Shown one piece after another: positions 21,850 to 33,294 of a DNA stretch of 64,000 nucleotides; position 1 is the stretch's first letter; each line of letters opens with the position of its first letter. The notes beneath the pieces were generated by a model. It was not told the DNA's origin. It did not search any database and worked only from the letters and a program-made list of their open reading frames with translations. Origin of the DNA: Patiria miniata (Eukaryota > Echinodermata > Asteroidea > Valvatida > Asterinidae); the NCBI RefSeq assembly GCF_015706575.1, contig NW_024037064.1, forward strand, positions 5,827,427-5,891,426, read 5' to 3'. The position numbers and the translations under genes are program-made.

Positions 21850-22862
21850 GGCCAAAAAAACAATACTTCTTCTTCCGGTTACCCGACCAACCCTATTTTT
21901 AGGCCGCGACCCTAAAAATTTTATCAGCAATTCCAATTTTTTTTTTTAAATTAATGATTGAATAAATTTAAAAAAAATCTTGTCTTTTCTGTCTTCACAA
22001 AATACCTCTCAACAACCCTTTTTGCGTAAAAAATGCTTGTATTTATTTGTTTCCTAACTTACATTCGCTATTTTTGTTCACAAGAAACCTCTGTTGTTTT
22101 TAGAAATTTGCTTCGCGATAACTACTTCGCAATTTGATGTCCCAGTGACGATAAACACATGAGTAATGCTAGCTCATCAATGCAGCGATGACTGGTTCCC
22201 ACCGCACCGCACAGGGGCCAATTTAGAAGACATGATGAAAATGCGGTTACCAGTCTGTGCATGGCTATGCATTGCAGGCCGCGTGGTGCAGGCAACTGGT
22301 CGGATTGGACATAGTAAAAATGCCAAGAAAACACCGATGGAGAAAGAACATTTTTGCAAGTTAATTCACAGAACTTGATCTCTCTTGTCTGTGTACATGT
22401 ATGTATCATCCGTGTTCAAGAGTTCGATTTGAGATCGCACTACTCGTATTTGGAGTGATACGATGCAGCGTGTTTCCCCGAAATTTTTTATCGTAAAAAG
22501 AGGTCTGTCGCCCGCCATACATGCACACAGTGCATGCATCACACACAGACTTTTGGCCAGTTCCCCATCTTGACTAGTGTTGTGCATATGGTGCGCACGA
22601 CCTGAATTTTACATTATTTTTTAATGGAATTAAAGAATTATCGAACGTAAATATGTGGACAATATTTAAGGTAGGTTTAATTCACTTTTTGTGGCTATTT
22701 TTTTTGTACAGCATTCGTAGTGCAATGGAAATAGTTCAGACTCAAACTTCGCATATAATTGAATACCCCATTCAATCAGCATTAAAAAAAATTGGCCCCC
22801 AAAAAAACATTCTGACCGACCAACCCTATTTAATTGGAAGCAGAAGTATTTTTATTTTGGCC
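21850..22862. mobile_element. Non-autonomous PIF/Harbinger-like element, copy 1
   Basis: The ends are inverted (ggccaaaaaaacaatacttct and agaagtatttttattttggcc) and flanked by TAA at 21,847-21,849 and 22,863-22,865. A 3-bp TWA target duplication with GGC-starting ends is typical of PIF/Harbinger. It shares interior sequence with 56,346-57,602 (for example ccgcacaggggccaatttagaagacatgatg). No transposase frame. Confidence 0.7.
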
Positions 22863-22974
22863 TAATCTACTGTAATTTCATTCAAATTTTGTGGGGATTA
22901 GCAAAACTATACATTTTTGGAAACTGTGTTGTATACTTAGCCAGAAAACCAATGTTTACATTTTCCCCAAAGGG

Positions 22975-23215
22975 TGCAGACCTGTAAAATATGGTAGGCC
23001 CAGAATGGTCTAAGCGGCCAAATCACAATTTGTTTGCCCTCATATTCTTTGCTGTTAGAGCGTTTTGTGGGCCATGAACTTGAACGTTGTAAAAAAGATG
23101 GGTGGAAGCACAGGCGTGTGAGCTTGTATTTTCTGTGAAATTCGCATGAAATTGGGCCCTAAAATTGCTTTATTTTGCAAAGGCACCATTTTTCAAAATG
23201 GCGATGGGCAGGGGC
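22975..23215 (+). repeat. Direct repeat, copy 2
   Basis: Counterpart of 21,025-21,290. A G-homopolymer of about 19 bases follows at 23,223-23,242. Confidence 0.75.
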
Positions 23216-23242
23216 GTAAATCCGGGGGGGGGGGGGGGGGGG

Positions 23243-23947
23243 GTATGTATATCCCCCACCCCACTTTTTGACCAGGGGGATGGGCTATTGAATCATCCCC
23301 ACCCTTGACCTTTTTGGGGTGAGAAAAAAACTGCGCATTTGGAGGTATTTTCCGAACGACCCAACAACTAAAATGTATTCAATAGCATTGAAAAGTGGAG
23401 AAACAAAGTACAAAAGCTTTAAAAATGTAAGAGCGAGTATAACATATTGATAAACATGACATATGTTTTTCTTTACCCTGAAGAGCGCCCCTATAATGTG
23501 GTGTCCAGTCCCCCCCCCCCTTTTTATTCTTTTTAAGGCGATCTCTAGTAATTGGCGATCTCTAGCAATAAATTACTTCACCTGGCCTTCGATCAGAAAG
23601 AAACTTTTGTCATGTACATGTATGTGTGTACATGTAGAAGAAACCTACATGTACATGTGTGTACATTTAGGATCATGTAGAATCATTATCATTCATCTTT
23701 ACACATAAGCATCAATGAACTTGAAATGCAAAGTTCTAGTTCTCACTGAACCTGACGCATCATCATCACTTTCAGACTTCATGACGACATCCTGAGTGTC
23801 CTCATCGCTATGGTACACTGACAAAGGTCCATGTAGTAACAATGATAACATTTTATAGCCAAGAAGACTATAACAAAAAGGACAAAAAGATGTGTCCGTA
23901 AATTGGGATTAAGATTAGGAGAAGCCTGTTCTTACGTGGGAGACTAG
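23243..23947. other. No gene seen
   Basis: Contains TACATGTA tracts at 23,610-23,665. A minus-strand acidic frame near 23,740-23,830 was considered as an exon and not called. Confidence 0.45.
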
Positions 23948-24122
23948 AATGTGACATCTAATGAGTAGAAAACAATTACAGACCAAACTAAGGCACCACC
24001 ACCGTAACGACCCTGTACATGTACATCATGTGGTCCGACGTACATTGGATTTTATGGAATTGCCCCTATGCGAGTCTTGTGGTGTGTTGATGGTTAAATT
24101 AAACAATTCAACAGGTTAATTA
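23948..24122 (+). repeat. Dispersed direct repeat, copy 2
   Basis: Counterpart of 19,786-19,965. Confidence 0.85.
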
Positions 24123-24295
24123 ACCAGAATACCAGTGAAGGGTGCATACCCTATAAATAACCAAAGTAAAAGTAAAACAGACTGACAGACAAACATAAAG
24201 AAACTTAAGAAAGTTAATTGTCCTACCTACCAACCTGGATAATTGTTAGGATGTTACCGTAAACACACCCATATTTTCAGCCTAAGTGAACCTAC

Positions 24296-24475
24296 CATGA
24301 TACGGGTCTTGACACACATCCATGGCTTAGCCGGTGTCAATTCTTGCTGTCCTCTTTGGAGGTTTGTGGCCATGAACTTCCTGTATGCATCTTCATCGGT
24401 CTCTGCAAGCTCATCCAGCATTGACCAAAAGCACTGTGCCTGCTTCATCAGGTCATGTTGGATGCCAGTCGCCAT
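24296..24475 (-). CDS. PIH1D2: PIH1D2-like protein, first coding exon
   Basis: Starts at ATG 24,475 and ends at donor ATCATG|GTAGGT (phase 0) after 60 codons. It encodes MATGIQHDLMKQAQCFWSML, then DELAETDEDAYRKFMATNLQ and KPWMCVKTRIM. Human PIH1D2 begins with LLTQVTQFWNLLDDLAQSD, EGYEKFIQQQLKEG and PQLCLQTRIL, so the FW-L-LDELA-D-Y-KF pattern and C-V/L-KTRI ending match the start of the PIH1 domain. PIH proteins are cytoplasmic co-chaperones, with R2TP-like complexes, in dynein-arm preassembly. The later exons should lie at lower coordinates, but I could not identify them in 16-24 kb, so this may be the start of a long-intron gene or an isolated exon. Confidence 0.75.
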
Positions 24476-25084
24476 ACTTTACTAAAATTGGAAAAGAAAG
24501 GAGGAAAAGTTGGAAAATGAAGTCCGCGCGACATTCGCAATGGAGCCCTCGCCGATATTCATAAACGGTATTTCACTTTCATCCAGACGGTAGGCCTAAG
24601 TATCGTTTAATATCTTGATCTTAAAATCATAAATCCGTAATTGTATCTCACATGGCATATGTAGTAATTCTGTGGCCGTTTTGAGGGTGAAATCTGATGG
24701 TTTTGTTGGCAAATGGTTGGGTTGTTAATTATTTGAAACACCATGTAAGTACTATCGCCAGATCATGTCCAAATGTTAAAAATAATGGAGGGGCTACTGT
24801 TGGGGTAATTACTATCGTTACAGCATCGTCTGGCTCCCTGACCTAATAGTTAATGTCCTTCGTACAACTGCATGTGCGCACATCACATCACATGACAGCG
24901 ATAAGGGTCTGTGGATGAACAGTTTGCCACATGCATGCATGCAAAATCATAGCAGGGTACCAACGAAATCGAAGAAAGTGTTCTTGTTTTGAAGTATGTT
25001 TTTGATTCAAAATGTTGAATGCTTAATGGCACGTTTTGTATTGATCATGTGTATGCTCCAACTTTTGTGCAATTTAAGGAAAGA
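24476..25084. other. Upstream region of the PIH1D2-like exon; no other gene seen
   Basis: Would hold the promoter and 5' UTR. No clear TATA or initiator call. A MITE fragment related to 14,311-14,426 lies near 24,750-24,780. Confidence 0.4.
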
Positions 25085-25300
25085 ATTCCATAAATATACA
25101 TGTATGGACATCACTAATTTTTCCGATAACATGTCCTAAAAAGCCAAATTTTGCAGGGAAAATATTGTAGTATTTACTGAGAAAACACTTGGAACTTTTC
25201 TGACCAGTCTCATAATAGGGTTTGTGCACAGGGTGACAAGTGATGTCCAGGTGGGGTATGGAAGTCTTTCTGCTTTGTTTATCCACAGACCATTGTTGTC
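25085..25300 (+). repeat. Fragment related to the interior of the Harbinger-like element at 56.6 kb
   Basis: Shares gaaaacactt, cagtctcata, agggtttgtgcacagggtg and tatggaagtctttc with 56,640-56,880. No terminal repeats at this site. Confidence 0.6.
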
Positions 25301-25865
25301 ATGTGATGTGCACACACGCAGTGGTACATGTAACTCCGATGGGGCTTACACTGTGTACTGAGACTTGGGTAATCATTATCTTCAGAACACCTCTATTTTT
25401 TACCGGTTCCGTTCCGTTCAAAACTGACTTTTGCATGACTGTTCAGTACCAAAACAACTTTTGCGGGCCAGTCTTTTGTCTTCAGATTAACTCATGTTTG
25501 TTGTAATTTTGAAACGCACTTTCAAAGAAAATGTGACTTTCTTATCTTTTTTTTTGCAATGCAGAGACGCAAGCCAGACAGAATGAAAGCCTGATGCTGA
25601 TTGGCTGATAACAAATTTTTCAAAAAATATTATTTTTTTTATAAGCCAATCAGCATGATCAGCATCGAGCCTTCATTGCATCAAGTTTTCACTGTTGCCA
25701 TAAATTCGAGCCTGTTTTCTGGTTGTCGTCGTCGTCTTTTCAAATGACTCTTTTACCCCATAATTTCCCTCATAAATCGAAGACATGCCCACTTTCCACA
25801 ATATAATAAACAAAATATTCAAGAAGGTGTCCTCCCTTAAATGATTGAAAAAAAAGTGATGTACG

Positions 25866-26190
25866 TATTAAGTGTCATTTAGTCAGCTGTTTTGATGAGT
25901 CCTTTCTGCCTTTAACCTTATATAGGAACGGGTTCCTAAAGATAACGATTACCGAGACTAGGCCTACTACATGTACTAGGCCTAGTACATGTACTAAAAA
26001 TAAAAAGGCGAAGTTGGGCACCAAGTTACTCTGGCATGTCAGACGGAAAGAATGCAGCATTCAGCATTTGTGTTAAAAGTCAATGGAAAGTCAAGAAGAT
26101 TTTCAAAGTATTTTCTAACCACATTGGAAACGTGATTCTCTGTCCCAGATTCATATCTTTTAGGAAAGAGTTCCATACTGGGCCATGACC
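25866..26190 (+). repeat. Dispersed repeat, copy 1
   Basis: Shares gtcagctgttttgatgagt, gataacgattaccgagacta and gttgggcaccaagttactc with 28,020-28,170, and gaatgcagcattcagc to cccagattcat with 30,255-30,400. Probably one repeat family in various truncations. Confidence 0.7.
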
Positions 26191-28019
26191 TGAAAAGTAC
26201 CAAATCTGATGAAGAAACACAATTTAAGGAGTGCAAAAATTCTTAAAATACTTTAACCACCAGTCACACTTGCCAACTACACTTGCCACACTTGCCAACT
26301 GCGCGCTGAAGCGCGCACCCGACGACTGTTTGTCGGCCAACTTCGGCTGCCGTTCTACCTCTGCCGTGATGCAAGTGAAGCCTCATAGTTAGTGCAGCAG
26401 TGGTGCATCAAACAGGCATCCGGTGCGGGCTTCAGCGCCATGCCGCGCCGCGCCCAGTCAGTTGCTGTGTCACGCGTAGCTGCTCTATTTTCTCGTCCAC
26501 ACAACTGACAGCAACGCGAGGCCAGCGAAAGATGGCCGTAAAAAAGGCTTCCGAAATTTGTGATTTTCATGGCAAACCACAACCCATTCAAACAAACAAA
26601 GTTGTTTTCGGTAGTTAAAGACCTACTTCATACATCCATCAAAGTATTTTTTTCTCAAAAAAAGGATTTCGATGCATTTTGACGGTAATATTTCACGGAA
26701 AAATCAACTAAAAATTAGGTCATGAAATTTTCAGGTTTTTCAACGACGACGAAAGTCTCCCAAATGTTGTCAAAGGAAAAAATGAACCTTCATCTACAAA
26801 AAATCTCGTGAACGTGATGTCGTCAATATTTTAAGAATTTGATGTACACCTAATGTTTCCAACAACTTCCATTTTTCACAATGCGAAATATCGTCACCAT
26901 TGTAAAGCATAGAGCGAGGAAACCAAACACGGTGTGACCTTGTGACCCATACGCCCACTGATTGGTCGAGCAGCTCGAGTATGGCCTGCTTAATATTCAT
27001 AAGTCATTCATTGCACGTTCGCACGTGCTATTCGCAATGTTTTCAAGCCAACGTACTGGTACATCAGCGTACTTACTTTCGTTTACACGCGTACATGTGA
27101 TTGCAAATCATGAAATCTCGCAACGGTCTTCATTTTTTTTAACCGGGGATTTGGACCAAACATTAGAAGTCTCCTGCACGTGTTTCACATGAAAATGAAG
27201 CATATACCTTCCTCTATCTATGAATCTTTGGCCGTTTTGAAGAATCTAATGTACACTTAAAAACTATCGGCCCTCGCTTTTGTCATGTTTGTTGATAAAA
27301 AAATATGATTTTGTTCGACAGGCCCTGACAACACTTTATATTTGGCAAAAGCAGTTATTTTTGGTATCAAAATAAAGCACACGATTTGAACTTTTCACAT
27401 ATTTAGCCATATCTTGGCCAAACAGTACATGTATCCAGGCACTTTTTGTGTTTTCTTTAGTCTCGCATAAATCTTGTAAAACCTCGCGTACGCTTTTGGG
27501 CCACGCATGCACGACCTCGGGACAAGAAACTGAGGTCAAACAGGGCTGTGTGCGTGTGAGACACGGCCACTGACTGGCGCCATGCAGTTGGCAAGTGTGA
27601 CTGTTGGTTTGCTGTGTGTGCATGGTAATCGACAGCGCTTTGCAGTTTGTTGGTGCACAAATCTAGCACCGGGCATCATCATGACCGCACGGCTGTCGGT
27701 TATGCCTCCTTTTTTCACTGCAATTGTAGGCTGAATCTTCATCATGGATCGTTTTTTTTCTTCAAAGACCTGTGAAGTGGTGAAGTGGGTAAGACCCAGT
27801 TGAAATAAGTGTGTTTAGGGGAACAAAATTGCACATTTTCGAATTTTTTTTGGACCTGCCAATGCTGCAGTCCAAGTGAAAAACTTCCTCCAGCCCTAAA
27901 TGACAACCCAATGATAAAATTTAGGGCTGGGTAACTCCAGCTAGGAAAACGACTGTGTTTGGACCAAAAAAACCAAAAATGCCGACCACCCTAGTGTAGG
28001 CCCCTACATGTATGTCACT
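26191..28019. other. No gene seen
   Basis: Includes a GC-richer patch at 26,290-26,530. An ATG frame at about 26,532 (MAVKKASEICDFHGKPQP) has no domain and weak splice context. Nothing else supported. Confidence 0.45.
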
Positions 28020-28170
28020 TTTGAGTGTCATTAAGTCAGCTGTTTTGGTGAGTTCTTTAACCTTGGGTCCTACAGATAACGATTACCGAGACTAGTAGTA
28101 CAAAATATAAAAAGGAAATGAGTTGGGCACCAAGTTACTCGGGCATATCGAGCGGAAAGAATGTGGCGAT
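28020..28170 (+). repeat. Dispersed repeat, copy 2
   Basis: See 25,866-26,190; it diverges after ggaaagaatg. Confidence 0.65.
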
Positions 28171-28565
28171 CACGAAGTGTAGGGCCCCTGTTTTGTTTTG
28201 ATCAAATTAGAGTCAATTTTTTTTTTATTGTTCAAAAATCACCTTTACAATCAAAAGCAGACTTTCCTCAATTCTAATGACACCCGTTTTGCAATTTTGA
28301 ACAGATTCTTTGGTTAGAAATCACGATTTTCCTGCGCGGTTTGTGCCTTGCGATTCAGCATGTCGTGCGTGCCCGCTCACGGTTCATCGAGCGGTGATCG
28401 CCATCTTTATTTTCGGGTCGCGTGTTGTTGCCGCATAGCTCTACTGAGTGGAGCGTTGAATTACAGGTACCCCTCCAAACAAACGCTCCACCCATTTGCC
28501 ATACTTTGGTGACGGCGTCACAGTAGCATAATGTAAATACCCACGCGAGGACAAAAAGACCCCCA

Positions 28566-29567
28566 AAAAACCGGTAAAGAGAATACAAATGAGAGAGACA
28601 GTTACCCTGGATTGATCTACACATTCATGACATTCCATCAGACCCCTTATATTGTTCCCAAACAGCGAACATTTTGGGAAAAAACGTCAGACGCCCTCAT
28701 TCGGCAAGTCGGGGCAAGGACTGAGCCTCACGGCAAACACATTGAGCTGTAAGTTTTCAGGTGGAGACGGCTGAAACGTACACGTTCTAAACAAAGTAAT
28801 GACGTCTCCACCTTGGGTGTGTTCAATGCCCATACTGTCGTACGGCGCGGATCGGAGCACGTATCATTAGGCAAAATAAAAAAACAAACATGAAGCGTCC
28901 TGCCTCTTTGACAAAAAGGAAGGAGGAGGCCCTTTTTTTTTTTTTTCTTTTCAAAATGGCCGCCCGACACGTTTTTCAAGACAACAGGGCCGGGCTATTT
29001 TTCAAGATGGTTACCAGCTTTTTTCAAAATGGCCGCCACTTGGACTCAGGAAATGACATATTGGCTTCTTATGTGCAAGATGCAACAGAAAATGAGACCA
29101 AAATGATGTAACTATGCAGAACCGAACTATTTCCACAGCTTTATACACGGTATAAAAGTCTAAAAATACGATTTCTTTCGTCAGAGATCGTTAAAATTTA
29201 TCAATTTTTGTCTTTAAAAAAAAAAAGGAGGCGGCCTCTAAAAAGGAAGCGGGTGGGGACGCTAAACATGTTTTTTTTTTTACTTCGCCTTACACGAAAC
29301 AGTTGTTGATAAAGCGCGACTTGTTTTTCTTCTATCGAGCAACGACGGTGACATCACGTCAGACGCCCTCATTCGGCAAGTCGGGCAAGGACTGAGCCTC
29401 ACGGCAAACACATTGAGCTGTAAATTTTCAGACTATTTTGCTGTTTTTTCCCAAAATGTTCGCTGTTTGGGAACAATATAAGGGGTCTGATGGAATGTCA
29501 TGAATTTGTAGATCAATCCAGGGTAACTGTCTCTCTCATTTGTATTCTCTTTACCGGTTTTTTGTAG
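28566..29567. mobile_element. Foldback-type element with about 120-bp inverted ends
   Basis: 28,566-28,685 is the reverse complement of 29,447-29,567 (aaccggtaaagagaatac at one end, ttctctttaccggtttttt at the other). Next to each arm is a direct repeat (cgtcagacgccctcattcgg, 28,687-28,762 and 29,355-29,430). A smaller element is nested inside at 28,870-29,289. Confidence 0.8.
28870..29289. mobile_element. TWA-flanked MITE, copy 1 (nested)
   Basis: Ends ggcaaaataaa...catgaagcgtcc and ggacgctaaacatg...cttcgcc are inverted, with TTA at 28,867-28,869 and 29,290-29,292. Harbinger-like target duplication. The interior holds two runs of tttttcaaaatggccgcc. A relative lies at 35,583-35,927. Confidence 0.72.
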
Positions 29568-29982
29568 TCCGAGTAACTTGGACCCAACTTATTGCCTTTT
29601 TTAACATTTGGACATGGTCTGGCGATAGTAAGGTCCAAGCTAATACCGCGAGCTGGACAACACCGTCCCAAAAACCAACATTTTCCAACAAAAAACATCA
29701 GATTTCACCCTCAAAACGGCCTCCAAATTACTAGATATGCCACCTGAGGTACAAGTAGACATTGATGATTAAGATGGTTGTACTGAAGTTTACTTACGAT
29801 CCGGAAAAAAGGGAAATTTTCCGTTCATTTCGGAGAGCTCCCCTCGCGATCTTGAACACGTTAAATTTCCGATCGTGTTTAATGTTTGAACGACGCGATT
29901 TCTTCTACATGCCCAGCGTACATTCGATGGTCCCCGTATCCCAAGTGCGATTCCGTTACCAGAGCGCGCGCGATGCATCGAT

Positions 29983-30153
29983 TATGATAATGAGTAGACT
30001 GGATCACGTTTGTAAACACATGTGCATTTCAAACGATAATAGGGAGTCGGGAACTAGCGCAGCTTTTATGGCGGATACCAGTTCAAGCTGGTTCCCGATT
30101 CCCTTTTACAGTTAGAAATGCACATGTGTTTACAAACGTGGTCATTATCATAT
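29983..30153. mobile_element. Hairpin MITE
   Basis: tatgataatgag and cacgtttgtaaacacatgtgcatttc on the left pair with gaaatgcacatgtgtttacaaacgtg and tcattatcata on the right. Arms of about 68 bp. Confidence 0.75.
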
Positions 30154-30254
30154 ACCTGTTTACTGAGAATGTCGCCAAAACTAGTTTGGTACATCAAATA
30201 ATGTAAAAATGGATTTTGTTCCCTTATAAGTTATACGGGCCCTACACTACACGA

Positions 30255-30400
30255 TCTGACGATCGCCAAGAATGCAGTATTCAGCGTTTGTGTACAAAGT
30301 CTATGGGAAGTCAAAAAGATTTTTCAAAGTATTTTCTAACCAAATTGGAAATGATTCTCACTCAGTCCCAGATTCATGTCTTTTTTTAAACATTTTTGCA
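30255..30400 (+). repeat. Dispersed repeat, copy 3
   Basis: Matches the second half of 25,866-26,190 (tgcagtattcagcgtttgtg to cccagattcatgtctttt). Confidence 0.65.
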
Positions 30401-31155
30401 ATGACTGACCTTTATTGAGATGATATATGAAGAAAATGTGGCGTCAGGTTGCAACGTTCTTTTCCAAAACGTTCCATTTCTTGCTCAGAGTTTCAACTTT
30501 CCGCAACTTTTGTTTACGAATCGACCAAGTTGACAAGCGCCCTCTCTAGTTGGACGTAGAAATCTTACGTTCTGAAGGCGCCCTTCTCGGTGGGGGGAGG
30601 GTTTGAAAGAAAATTAAAGTAAACCGTTTGGCACATATAATGAATTTGTCTTCGTGCGAGAGACTGCTATTTTGTCAGGCGTGCCCTTTTTCAACAGAAA
30701 TGTTTAGTTGACCTTACTTTTTAGAAGTGAAACAAACGACTTTCAATAAAGTAAAACGGGTAATTTCTTAGTTTTCAAATTCAAGAGGATTGTGTTGCTA
30801 TATGTTCCATGAAAACTGAATTGGATTTTTGTTTCGCATATCTATTCAACGCTATTGTTTTGGTCATATTATTTGTATTGTTACACGGTTTCTCATGAAC
30901 ACACTATTTACTTTAACCACAGACAGCTTCCCTCAAATTTTAATAGACTTGTGTCACAAGGGCATTAAATCTCAACAGGAAACATCAGACACTATATTTA
31001 ATACACTTAGAGCAGCAGAGTGGTGTCAGCGCCAAAAACCAATCCGAATTAATATAAAGGGCATTTACACTTATAATTTTGCCGACTAAAATTTTATTTC
31101 AAAGGAGTCCGCGCTTCACAACCACCGGGATTTTGTCCTTGCCATTGTACAGAAA
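30401..31155. other. No gene seen
   Basis: AT-rich. The open frame at 30,829-31,089 has no recognisable domain. Confidence 0.45.
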
Positions 31156-31600
31156 CGACCATAATGGACCGTAACGCTAACTCCTGAATTATCTGATGCA
31201 TTGAATTCAATTTCAGCCAGCAGATTGGTCATGACAAATAGAACAAACACACAGAACATTTAGACAACAAATTGTTGTTCTCTCCGTGAATATTATTTTT
31301 GTCAACACCGGGAAAACGCGCGTATCTGCAATCACGGTCTATAGCACATTTGCCGATGTTGTACAGGAACGACATCGACACAAACCTAATGGACACGCCA
31401 ACTCCTGAATTATCTGATGCATTGAATTCAAATTCAGTAAGCAGATTGTTCATGACAAATGCGAAAAGCACACAGAATATTTAGGCAACAAAATTGTTGT
31501 TCTCTCCGTAAATATTGTATTTGTCAACAGGCCGGGAAAAACGCGCGTATCTGCAATCACAGTCTATAGAACAAATCACAGTGAAGAGTAGCAAAACAAT
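31156..31600 (+). repeat. Tandem duplication, unit about 221-225 bp
   Basis: ctcctgaattatctgatgca occurs at 31,181 and 31,402; acgcgcgtatctgcaatcac at about 31,317 and 31,542. Two units. Confidence 0.85.
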
Positions 31601-31635
31601 CAAGTATAGAAATAGTTTATCAGTTCAATTTGTTT

Positions 31636-33294
31636 TGTGTTCATTGGGTGCCAGAAAAATATTTAAAGTTATTGTTTGTTTTCAAATGCAAGAGTCACCT
31701 TGGTGTCGCTAAGCCCACAACAGCAAAACACAACAGGTCCACAACAAAACAATGTAATCAAACAATGATTATTTCAACTTATTTGAAGTTGTCTTATTAA
31801 TCAAAGAAGCTGTCTTCTTGCAGACCGAAGTTGGGACCCCCAGAAATGCCTTTTAAGATAAATCCACCGGGGAACAAGTGAAGACGACTGTTTTAATGCG
31901 AAATTGTAGTCTATTCATCCCCGTTGCCACTTTATAATACAAAGAAAGAAAAGAAAGGAAACACTGCACCCCTCCCATAAAATGCAATCTAGCCCCGCCC
32001 CTCCACATAAGGAATTGGCAACAACTGGCCTGTCGGTTACCACTTTCGTAATCCCCCAACAATAAATGCTTCTGGATCCATCAGCGATTTAGCTGTGTAA
32101 TCATATTTTTAATTGCATGAAGTAAATTTGTGATTGGGTTGATATATTTTTTAAGGAATTTCTTTTGCTATCCTCATTATGAAGCCTGCATGCCTGATTA
32201 CAAAACCCACGTGGTGACCCAGCTGTAGAACTCAGAGGCGGGAGATTCGTCCATCACTGAGGGAGGAATGGAGGCATAACACAACAATCATCTAACCTCA
32301 AAGATTTTTCCTTGATTGACACAAGTCATTGCATGCAACGATTTATTACACGATAATAATCATACAACGTATATGTACACAATGTCAAATAATAATCCTG
32401 ATGTCTTAAACTTTACTCCAAATTTCTGGAACAAAGGAAAAGAAGAGATCAGAAATGTTTCTGCACCAATAACAAATAATACAAATAACATACAAATTCC
32501 AACAAAATCTCTTTCACAGTTAACCATATCAAAGCCAAATCAACTTACTTTCGCCAAAACGGTGCAAATTGCAAATAGCAAATTAAACAAGGAAATTGAC
32601 TGTAGCAGGATTATCGTACCGGATTACCGTACCGGATTACCGTACCGGATTACCGTACCGGAACAGGAATTCGAAGGTCACAGGGTCAAACCAGCTCCAG
32701 TCAATGTCTTTGTTCAACTTTCAAGTTATCATAGACCTTTCTGCGCTTGGTTGGCAAACTGCACTTTTGCCAACCTCGGCCTGTAAAACTATGGAAGGTC
32801 CAGCACTGCAAAAATGAAGAAGAGTTAGCACAGATCACAAAAATATTATATAATGCTTGAAAATACAACATTTTCATCAAAGCTACAAAATAATTCCTAA
32901 ATATGCCTTTTTACTATGTAATGATGGCGTTGTGAGGACTTTTTTGGAAAAATATGTTGCCAACCACTGCTTCAATTTATGCGCTTACGGCAGCCCATAC
33001 AAAATGGCGCCAATGTTTACAAACAAAAGAAAGGCTTATAATGCATCGAGACAGTTTTCCTTCATGGTTTAGTTTTATGACAACAATTAACTTAAGTTGC
33101 ACGAAAAGATCCAGGTCAACTTTCAACGTCTATTTGATAATAACGAAATAACGTTTGGGAAAAACAGAAGCACAACTGAGGACATTTCAATAACCAGTGT
33201 TTGTGTAACGGGAGCACACTCACTGGTTGGAGAAGCGTCAGGAACTATGACAATGTTCTACATAAAGAGTGAAGGTTTTATTTCGCTCCATTTT
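31636..33294. repeat. Right arm of the long inverted repeat
   Basis: Reverse complement of 1-1,350. An extra segment of about 300 bp at 32,731-33,030 is absent from the left arm and looks like an insertion. A 13-bp repeat (attaccgtaccgg, four units) lies at 32,610-32,661, where the left arm has a single diverged unit. Confidence 0.85.
32610..32661 (+). repeat. 13-bp tandem repeat, four units
   Basis: attaccgtaccgg four times, the first with one change. Expanded only in this arm of the inverted repeat. Confidence 0.9.

Noticed and set aside
23740-23830. Acidic Ser-rich minus-strand frame as a second PIH1D2 exon
   Set aside because: Sequence does not match the part of the PIH1 domain expected after KTRIM, and the donor is weak.
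26530-26620. Plus-strand ATG frame MAVKKASEICDFHGKPQP as a first exon
   Set aside because: Only 29 residues, weak donor, no downstream partner.
1-33294. A giant virus-like or Polinton-type element bounded by the 1.35-kb inverted repeats
   Set aside because: No capsid, polymerase or integrase sequence lies between them, and host-type exons (TTC12-like, PIH1D2-like) do.
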